A stretch of 64,000 bases of DNA from Isochrysis galbana (taxonomy: Eukaryota > Haptophyta > Isochrysidales > Isochrysidaceae), in NCBI GenBank assembly GCA_018136815.1, contig CM030940.1, positions 1,763,501-1,827,500 on the forward strand. The letters run 5' to 3'. The notes below the pieces were generated by a model. The model ran no database searches. It saw only the letters and a list, made by a program, of their open reading frames with translations, and was not told where the DNA came from. This document shows, piece after piece, positions 56,626 to 64,000 of this stretch; the first letter of the stretch is position 1, and every line of letters begins with the position of its first letter. The position numbers were made by a program, and so were the translations under genes.

Positions 56626-57300
56626 TTATGTGTCTACCAGCAAGTACCATCCGCGCGGCAACCCGGGAAACACATGGGAATACTCACTGGGGTGCAAATA
56701 ATGGGCCACCTGCGTGTCATCCACTGTGTAATACACCAGGTAATTGGCAGGGTGATCTATTTCCTCATCCACCTCCTCTGGATCGTCCACTCTCTCCACC
56801 ACTTCCCCTTGGCACCACCCAGCGGCTTCGAAGTTGTACATGATGGCACGGCCGACGAGGTCCTCGTCCGCTGCAGGCGGCGAGAGCTGCACCACCACAG
56901 ACGCAGCTGCGCTCAGCAGCACGCCGGGCATGCTGTTGCAGGTCGCCGACGCGTGTGCGGCAGCGGAGGCAGCTGGCTTCTTCGGGCCCCAACCATTCTG
57001 GCACTTCTGGCTCGCAGGGTGGCAAGCGGCGGTGCACGTCATTTTCGCTTGCCTGCAGGGGCACGCGCGGAGACACGTGGCGGTGCAAGTGCACGCGCCC
57101 GCCTCACCTTTGTCATGAGGAGCCGAGGAGGAAGGTCGACCGCCCGTGTCGTTCTTGTACGTGTAGCTCGAGTGACTCTTCTGCTTGCCTCTCTTCTCCG
57201 TCTGCTCCTTGCGCTGCCTCTTGCGGTACCTCTTGTACTCCGTGGTCCGCCGCATGAGGGATCTCCGTGCCCGCTGCGTTCGGAGAGCCGAGGGGGGCAC
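56626..57300 (-). CDS. Basic, Cys-rich (CXC-like) protein with Tudor-like end
   Basis: A 224-codon frame. The N-terminus is very basic (MRRTTEYKRYRKRQRKEQTE). A cysteine block at ~88-126 (CTCTATCLRACPCRQAKMTC, TAACHPASQKCQNGW) resembles the CXC motif of tesmin/TSO1 proteins and of some transposon-encoded proteins. After an Ala/Ser-rich linker, ~150-212 reads VGRAIMYNFEAAGWCQGEVVERV, then YLVYYTVDDTQVAHYLHPSEYS, the barrel pattern of Tudor/agenet-like modules. A chromatin or nucleic-acid protein is likely. Its setting between retroelement ends and an upstream boundary close to a LINE T-run (57353-57360) suggest that a 5' part may be missing, or that it was carried by an element. I do not know its family. 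Confidence 0.5.
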   Translation of the reverse strand: MPPSALRTQRARRSLMRRTTEYKRYRKRQRKEQTEKRGKQKSHSSYTYKNDTGGRPSSSAPHDKGEAGACTCTATCLRACPCRQAKMTCTAACHPASQKCQNGWGPKKPAASAAAHASATCNSMPGVLLSAAASVVVQLSPPAADEDLVGRAIMYNFEAAGWCQGEVVERVDDPEEVDEEIDHPANYLVYYTVDDTQVAHYLHPSEYSHVFPGLPRGWYLLVDT

Positions 57301-57352
57301 GCAGCCGTCGACGGCTGTCTTGCGAGTTGCGAGTTGATGGTTACCATGAGAT

Positions 57353-57425
57353 AAAAAAAATCTTCTTAAAAATCTCCGCTACTTGTGCGACATGAGGCAG
57401 TGTGCTTGTGGACCTCCCTACTACC
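57353..57425 (-). repeat. LINE 3' end, family A, with T8
   Basis: Minus strand: GGTTGGGTAGTAGGGAGG, CACACTGCCTCATGTCGCAC, AAGTAGCGG, TTTTTAAGAAGA and T8. Almost the same as 30735-30820. No coding part is attached upstream that I recognise; 57430-57900 is Pro/His/Ser-rich in the minus frames and may be gag-like. Confidence 0.8.
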
Positions 57426-57905
57426 CAACCTTAACTCCTGTGTGGAGAAGGAGTGCGAGTGCGGTGTGGTGTGTGAGTGCGAGGGGTGGGAATGGACGCA
57501 TGTATGACTTGATGGAGACGCCAGGGAGAGATAGGCGGAACTAAGTGCGGGCGGAACGGGGACGGGATGAGTCGAGGGAGGGGTGCCAGGCCCGGCGTGG
57601 ACCTCTCCCGAATGCTCGGATGCGAACTGAGTGACGGCAGGGGCAGACATGATGGAGGCAACAGGACCGGCGCAGATCACGAAGGAGGACGGGACAGAGG
57701 AAACAAACAAAAAACACGATGACGATGACACAAAAGACTAACATAAACGGACCATTTACACTAGTAATCGGGGGAGAACTGCCGAAAGGACGAGGAGCGA
57801 GACGGTGATAGAGGAATGAAGAGAGCTCTCGGAGCGCGGGGTTAATTTCCACGCGAGGGGGAATCTGGAGTTGCCGGACCGAGGTGGGGTGGGAGATGGG
57901 GCGTG

Positions 57906-58298
57906 CTAAGTATAGCACGCATCCAAAAATATCCCTCCCGCCTGCGAGAGGGCGCGGGGAATGCTGGAGTCGACAGCCACGCGCTGCGCCGGCGATAGCG
58001 AGTCGAGGTGGACACCGCGAGATGCGCGCGAGGTAGATGCTAAGCTAGCTGCGTCAGTGCCTAGGCGGGCAGCCCAAAGGAGGGCAGCGTCCGCGGAGCT
58101 TAGAATGGTGGCGGCGGCGGCTATTGCCGGGCGGCGGAAATTAACGCTAACGTAATATAGACCATTATTACGGCGAAGGGGAGCCGCGCTGCCGTCCGCA
58201 AAGAGCAAGTGAGGCGGGTGTTTGCGAGCCTCTATGCCGAGGTGGTCAAGTAGCACAGATTCGGAAAGAATATTCTTCGCTCCCGTCGGGGCGTGCAA
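57906..58298 (-). mobile_element. Ty1/copia-like pol fragment (pre-integrase region)
   Basis: The minus frame has the pattern of the gag_pre-integrase domain of copia polyproteins: TGAKNILSESVLLDHLGIEA, HLLFADGS, then PLRRNNGLYYVSVNF. The expected H-x-C-x2-C zinc motif and integrase core do not follow; the frame ends 95 residues later. A broken copy. Confidence 0.5.
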
Positions 58299-58531
58299 GA
58301 AAGTGAGAGTGTATGCGCCGCGGGAAGAGGGGGAGTCCCCGTCGCCAAAGGCGACGGTAGCCGTGGCCTCAGAGGAGTACGGCAGGCGCCCGGCGATGCC
58401 TGCCGTGTCGAATTATCGTATGCCTGCGGCGCGATGGGCGGGGATATGTCACTACCGGACTGTGCGACCCTCGAGATCGAGCGTGCGACCCACCAGGGAC
58501 CTCCCACATCCCTCGCGAGGCGCTTGAGCTT

Positions 58532-58861
58532 GGGCTCCTCACCAGCTGGCAGCCATTGCGAGGCCGACAGCCGGCGATCGGCCGACGCGGAACCTCCGCG
58601 TTTCTTATGGGGATTCGCCCGACATTCACTGCTTTGATTCCCTCACGCGCGCAATCCTCCCATTCTCCCAAAATAGACCTCCATGGGCCGGACAAGGCGG
58701 GGGAGTCACTCACCGACGCCATGGATTTTCGTGGGGTAGAGGGGGTTCGCGGGGGGGGGGGGGGGGGGGGAGGGGGGGCAGGTAAGGGGGGTCCCTGGGG
58801 AATCCTTGGACACCCAGGAGGGATGGAAAATAGTTGTTAAAAAGCGTGAGTGACCGGCCTA
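58532..58861 (+). repeat. Dispersed element copy, near-identical to 8331-8652
   Basis: About 50 kb from its partner and differing by few bases outside the G-run (58751-58770). It keeps the frame with IRPTFTALIPSRA, SSHSPKID and DAMDFRGVEGVR. Similarity stops after GACCGGCCTA, where the leader-bearing repeat (58862-59053, minus) begins. Confidence 0.85.
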
Positions 58862-59053
58862 ATGGTGTGGCCGAGGCCACGGGCCGTGTGGCGCGACCGG
58901 GGTCGCGCGCACCTGTTCGGCCTCTGAGGGCGGACGCGGCCGCTTTGCCAGCGACAGGTCCATGTGGGCAGGGGGGCCGCCCTCGGCGGGGGGCCCGAAG
59001 GAGAGGGGAGTCGCGGCGGCGCGCTCCATCGCGTCCAAGTATAAACTTAGTTG
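58862..59053 (-). repeat. Leader-bearing repeat element, copy 5 (MERAAATP frame)
   Basis: Matches 31039-31232 (minus). It begins CAACTAAGTTTATACTTGG, then ACGCG and ATG (59029) GAGCGCGC. The frame MERAAATPLSFGPPAEGG and KRPRPPSEAEQVRAT is kept. Its 5' end sits directly inside LINE coding sequence (59054-59180). Confidence 0.8.
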
Positions 59054-59180
59054 CGTGTCCGGGTTGATAGTATTATGAACTATAACTGTCTGTAGAGATT
59101 CCCATTTAGCCCTATGTGAGTGGTGGACCGATGGAGCCTTGTGGAAGAGGTTATGCCATACTGGGGAGCCCTGGGTGGCG
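59054..59180 (-). mobile_element. LINE RT-ORF fragment interrupted by repeat
   Basis: Minus frame QGSPVWHNLFHKAPSVHHSH, RAKWESLQTVIVHNTINPDT aligns with residues encoded near 29185-29305 of the large LINE ORF (GTPIWHDLFHK, SKWESLQTVIVHNTINPGT). It is bounded by the leader repeat on one side and the GGC minisatellite on the other. Confidence 0.85.
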
Positions 59181-59330
59181 GTGAAGGCGGTGGCGGCGAG
59201 GGAGGCGGTGGTGACGGCGGCGGCGGCGAAGGCGGCGGCGGCGAAGGCGGCGGCGGCGAAGGCGGCGGCGGCGAAGGTGGCGGCGGCGAAGGCGGCGGCG
59301 GCGAAGGCGGCGGCGGTGAAGGCGCGCCTC
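59176..59330. repeat. (GGCGGCGGCGAA)n minisatellite
   Basis: About ten 12-15-bp units of GGCGGCGGCGAAGG type. The minus frame is Ala-Phe repeats fused to the LINE fragment. Probably replication-slippage expansion. Confidence 0.9.
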
Positions 59331-59339
59331 CCCATTGAC

Positions 59340-59755
59340 CCCTATCGTTGCAATAACAGTTGCTTTCTCAACTCAACACTTACTTACATATTAAACGTGG
59401 TGGCTATCATATGCTCGTCGAAGCATTCAAAGAGAGCCTGCCGACGATGTTGGACCGGCGGCTGACATTGAGAAAGTGTCGATGCTGTAGGTCCATAGCG
59501 TGGTGAACAAGTAACATGCGCTCTCACTCACGAAAGCTAGCGCGCTCACTCAAGTTCAATGACAGGCAGAATGTGTGCCTGGCACGGGTCAAGATCAACG
59601 GCCCACCACTATAGCATCTGATGCATGAGCGCGTTCACGGCCTTCCATGATTCAACGAGCTCGATATGGCCTGCAGGATGGCCTCCCTTAGTGACAAGCA
59701 CCGGGACCGGTTCGGACCGGTTGAAAAGACGCGAGAGCGGTGTGGGAGGCTTGGG
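59340..59755. other. Intergenic, no gene recognised
   Basis: Short stretch 3' of the large minus-strand gene with no recognisable feature apart from a GACCGGTTCGGACCGGTT direct repeat (59703-59720). Confidence 0.5.
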
Positions 59756-62700
59756 TTAAACCGCGTTCCCAACGAGATAGAGAGCCGGCCAAGCAACGTC
59801 CATAACGCCAGATAGCTGCCGCATCCAAGAATAAACCAGGGTCAACTTTGCTTTCTCCACTCCTGCTTCCATATCAGCCCAAATCGGCATGATACAGGCG
59901 GCAAGATTGTTGGCGATACGACCAAAGTAATGAACCACAAGAACATCAGTTCCATTCTGCCCTGGCCATTGCTTGATCACAGTGACGACATTGCACACAA
60001 TGCAAGCTAAATTCTGTGTGGCCATCAAAGCGACAAGTGCTGTCTGAGGATCTTCAGATGGGACGGGTGCGAACAGCATTTCCAAGAAGTTGCGGCATTT
60101 CCTCGAAATCAGGAGCACCCTATTCCCGGTGATGTACCACGCTGAAGAGTCCCAGTCGAAATCATCGAACATCGTGGGTGAATAACTTTGAGCGTCGGCC
60201 GCGATGGCACCGACGAAGCGTAGGGCGCCAGAAATGGTGGCCAATTTCTTGTTCATGAATTCCCCCGCTTGACGGTTTTGCATTAATCCCGCCCATGCCA
60301 TGACGCGAAGGATGGAGCCAGCCAAGCCGCAAAAGCCCAAGCCAAGGAGCTGCCAGCCCTTCAACTTCTGAACGTCGTCGTCCGAGAGCAATTGAGAAGA
60401 GCCCAGCAACGCCCCCGCCTCGAGCTGAGCCTTTTGGGCGTGGGCCTCGGCGTACGGCGCGTTGTTCCATTCCTGAATGGTTGTGGCGCTAAGCATGCGC
60501 TGCGTTACCGGATCATCGTTTGTCCATGGCGACTTACCCTCATTGAGCTCCTTAAATTTGATGGTGGTAGGAATGGCCGCGACCAGGCAAAAGAGGTCCA
60601 AAAAGGAGAGCTGATCGCCTTTTGTGAGCTTTTTGTACATGTAGCTAAGGACCGGAATGTTCAGCGGGGCATCGACAAGGGGCATTAACTTGTCGATACT
60701 GGACTCGAGAACGTTGAACAGCTCCAACCCCATGTCCTCGAGGGTGCCGACAACGGTAACTCCAACGATGCCGGCGAGGAGTTCAGTGACCTGGGTGAAG
60801 GAGAGCGTTGGGAGTGGCGCAATTACGTTGCTTTGGACGAGATTGACAGCTTCGAGAAGAGTCTGTTCCACTTGCTCTGCCATGTCAAGCATTGTCTGCA
60901 TCGCAGATGGGTCGCCCTCGGGTGGCAAGTCGGGCGTCGTAGCAGACGACGCATTTCCCTTGGCATGGTGGACACCGAGGTTGCCGGGCGCGCTGTTGCT
61001 GCTCGCCTGGCCGCTTTGGCTTGCGCCCGGGGTCGTTGTGTCCACACCCGTGACTCCGGCGAAGTCGGCAATGTTGGTCTTTAGGTTGTCCATAGTCGAC
61101 TGAAATTGGCCCTTTACTGCATCGAGCTGATCGATGGAGTCCTGCGCCGTCAGCTTGAGGAACGTCTTGAGGACGTTGTGCGTCACCAAGATGGAGTCCC
61201 AACCAAAGAGGTAAGCAAGGAACTCGAGAATGAGGTCGATCAACTTGCCAATAGTTTTGTTGTACAACCAAACGATGGCAGACGCGATGGCCTCGACGTC
61301 GTCCAGGACTGCGGACATCACCGAACCTTCAACCGTGGCGATGAAGTAGTAGACGCCGGCATCGTCCAATGCTATGTCAATGATTGCCTCTACGCCCGTT
61401 NNNNNNNNNNNNNNNNNNNNNNNNNNNNNNNNNNNNNNNNNNNNNNNNNNNNNNNNNNNNNNNNNNNNNNNNNNNNNNNNNNNNNNNNNNNNNNNNNNNN
61501 GCAAGGAAGCTGTACAAGTCGCCAATGTCGTGGAGAGCGGTCGAGCCTTGTAGCTTAGAATCGGCGAACAAGGGCGTTGCCGCCTTGCGGATATTCCGGA
61601 ACTTCCGGTAACCCCTCTCCGCGACCTGGGCCACGCCCGACTGCGAGTCGGCAGCATTTTTGAGTTGAACATTGCAGCTGGCCAACTTGTTCAAGTCGTC
61701 GTCCGACACGCCATCTGGAACAAAATTACTCCGCGTCCCGTCATCAGCGGTGATAGTCGCAGACTTCAGCTTATCCGTTGTATCATAAGCAGCATTGCGG
61801 GCCAGCGCCTTGGACATCGGGTTGACGCTCAACGAGGCCGTGCTGCTTAACGTCCCGGTACCGTCCGTCACTACGGCCACAACAAACTGTGTGGCCACAA
61901 GTTGCGTCGTCAGCTCGACGATCGTGATGGTGCCATCCTGGTCGGTGGGCACGACAACAGGCTGGGGACCTACACGATAGTACAAGTGGTTGATGCAGAC
62001 CGTGGTGACCGTTGTCGCGGTCAGCTGCACGTTCACGCTCGCCGCGTTCTGACCCGTCGTCGATTCTGTGACCAGAATGTGAGTTGTGAAGCTCTTGATT
62101 TCCTTTGGATCCTGCATCACATTTGAAGGTGCCAGTGTGATGTTGCGCGACGTCCACAGGCCTGTGCTCGGTGTCTTGGTGTACTTCAGCAGCCCGTCGC
62201 CCGAGTGCGCGAAGAATGTGTTGGCCAGAAACTTGCGGTCGACATACGGTGTGATTGCATCTACACCCGTGAGGATGGGAAGCGGAATGCTCCAGGCCGA
62301 CTCGTCCAAGACGTATGCGACATCACATGTCACATAAAAGACGGAGTCAGAACCATTGAGACCCCAGATCGTGACGACGCCCTCGTCCTCGGCCGCGAAG
62401 AGCTTGGTGACGCCAGAGAGGTGCAGCGCATCCGAGACGACTAGGACACCGGTCGCTCCGTTGGCCTGATTGGTACTGCTGAAGTAGTAGAGGCCGCCCT
62501 GCGCTGCCACGTATAAGTCGGTGTACTCGTCGCCATTACTATGGCGCGCTGCGGCAATAGCTTCTGGCACAATGCCTCCAGGCAAGTTGAGGAGCGTTAT
62601 CGTCACGGGAGCTGCGGGATCGAACACATTGAAGAGAGGCGCATAAGTGAACTGGGCGTTGCCGTTGATCTGCGATGTAGCGGGCAGGGTAGCTGAGCGC

Positions 62701-64000
62701 AAAACAGGTCGTGGAGTTCTGAGGTGAGGCGGCCTGAGGTTGCGGGGGTAGGGATGCGCACCTGGCCGATGGTGTATACGCCGTCGATGAACTGCTTGCC
62801 AGCGCGACCGATGCACGAGTGATAGCTCGACGCCTCGAAGTCGGAGCTGATGTTGTGCTTGTCCCAAAGGGGGACATTCTTGGAGGCATCGATGTACCAC
62901 CGCGACACGAGTGGCTCAGCCGCCTCGGTGTTACGCAGCGTGTCGACGAAGATATATTCGCCAGCTGAGGTGACGCTCAAACTCACGTTTGCGATTACGA
63001 ACGGATCTGGCTGCGGGTACGCTGTGCCTGCAGAATCGGTAGCGTTGAATGAAGCCTTAACCCACGAGATGTTGGACACCCATGACAAGTCGGTGTCGGA
63101 GTTGCCGAGGCTGAGGTACAAGTGGCTCTGGCCATCGGCATGAACGCTCATCGCGAGGTTCACGAGACGTGTTGCCTGGCTGTTCGTGCCCGGGGGCTGA
63201 GACACACTAAATGTGCTAACGGCCGCTTCAGTATTCGCGAAGTCAGCCTTGATGACGGCATCAGAGAGGCTATAGATTGACCAACCGTGTTGGTTCCGGC
63301 CGGTCTGCTCGACGATAACCCGGAAGTCACCCGTGCTGTCGATGGCGAAGAGCAGTGAGCAGCCGTCCTTAGCCTGCGCTGCCAAGAACTTATCCTGCGG
63401 GTCTAAGATGTCGTACACATGATAATTGGTCATGAGCTCTGCATCCGCTTGGATAGTGTAATCAACGGCTGTGCTGTCCGTACCGTGCGCCTGCGCCGTC
63501 AATCCCAACGCAGCCGACGCCGCCATTGGCGTCTTTAAGACGGGCATGGCGCTCACGCTCTGATATGTGACTTGAGTCACCAGGTCAAGGCTGTCCGAGA
63601 AGAAGACGTTACACGCGGCGAAGGTGTCACTGCCTGGGAAGACAAATTGGCGGTAGCTATTTAGTTGGGAAGTGACGGAGTCGGCAAAGCCGGTCAATGA
63701 GCCACTTAAGGTCGAGTTGAGGTTGGCCTCGGACGTGGTCCAGCCGTTCTTCACGTTATCTTCGACGCCGAGGGATCCGAGAATTCCCTTAGGTGTGAAG
63801 TCGAACGCTGCCGAATTGTCGGCCACCGATGACGTCTCGGTGCATGTGAGGTCGCCCGTCGAGGTGATCGCCATATCGTACGTAATCGTGATGGTTTTGT
63901 CGAGGTAGTTCTTCAACGGCAAATCGGTGTAGTGTACACCCACTTCATGGTGCGTGAAGTCCATCTGCGCGATGGAGTGCACCTTCACTAGCATCTGGGT
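59756..64000 (-). CDS. Large uncharacterised protein, beta-propeller-like then helical; partial
   Basis: The gene enters from beyond 64000. Exon A runs from the window end to 62762. A 92-bp intron (62670-62761, GTGCGC..CATCGCAG) joins YTIGQ to INGNAQFTYAPLFNVFDP in phase. Exon B (62669-) runs to the N gap (61401-61500). After the gap the frame (61400-59756) ends at TAA. At least ~1350 residues are visible. The first ~800 contain repeats of propeller-like strands (CSLLFAIDSTGDFRVIVEQ, SHLYLSLGNSDTDLSWVSN, GEYIFVDTLRNTEAAE, DLYVAAQGGLYYFSS). The C-terminal part is mostly helical with hydrophobic segments (LLGLGFCGLAGSILRVMAWA). It resembles, from memory, very large hypothetical proteins of filamentous fungi and some bacteria, but I cannot name a function. 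The gap length is arbitrary, so the change of frame across it means nothing. Confidence 0.7.

Noticed and set aside
61377-61672. Frameshift in the large gene across the N run
   Set aside because: The 100 N are a placeholder of unknown length, so frame comparison across them is meaningless.

Overview
This is nuclear DNA of a GC-rich unicellular eukaryote. The genes have short introns, mostly GT-AG with at least one GC-AG, and the space between them is full of pyrimidine/purine microsatellites, C/G homopolymers and broken retroelements. Two conserved genes are ciliary (a CEP104-like protein and a TMEM17/216-like membrane protein), so the organism or its relatives build flagella. With the ShKT-prolyl 4-hydroxylase and the 7TM-TKL kinase fusion, the best guess is a flagellate alga, perhaps a haptophyte. 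That assignment is inference. I saw no rRNA, tRNA or CRISPR array. A run of 100 N at 61401-61500 marks a scaffold gap.

Layout. 1-2175: repeats. 2176-4961 (-): CEP104-like gene behind a large (CT/GA)n tract (5150-5800). 5800-8900: retroelement debris. 8948-11093 (-): eight-exon secreted ShKT + prolyl 4-hydroxylase gene. 11200-12210: LINE tail and GAGC satellite. 12510-13023 (+): cytochrome b561-like remnant. 14668-16293 (+): orphan ORF. 16300-19600: repeats and short palindromes. 19604-20478 (+): PUB-domain protein. 21431-21614: hAT-like MITE. 23051-25000 (+): CCT delta. 25675-30519 (+): 1614-codon LINE ORF, an in-frame fusion of a gag-like half to the 3' part of a reverse-transcriptase ORF. 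32149-37281 (-): J-domain/SAP/DEK_C/chromodomain protein. 39326-41041 (-): two-TM protein. 43166-43891 (-): TMEM17-like. 44785-48429 (+): multi-TM receptor-like TKL kinase. 49238-54000: LINE copies, their 3' tails and a palindromic tandem repeat. 54062-54935 (-): tandem small-domain protein. 56626-57300 (-): Cys-rich/Tudor-like ORF. 57350-59340: copia, LINE and repeat patchwork. 59756-64000 (-): large uncharacterised protein running off the window end.

Exon structures were worked out by hand from splice motifs, reading phase and continuity of recognised domains. They are predictions without transcript support. The genes do not form a pathway. Common themes are a sense-strand CT tract just upstream of most start codons, LINE copies ending in a sense-strand T-run, and a repeated leader (CAACTA, hairpin, then ATGGAGCGCGC) in front of otherwise unrelated sequence at several loci.
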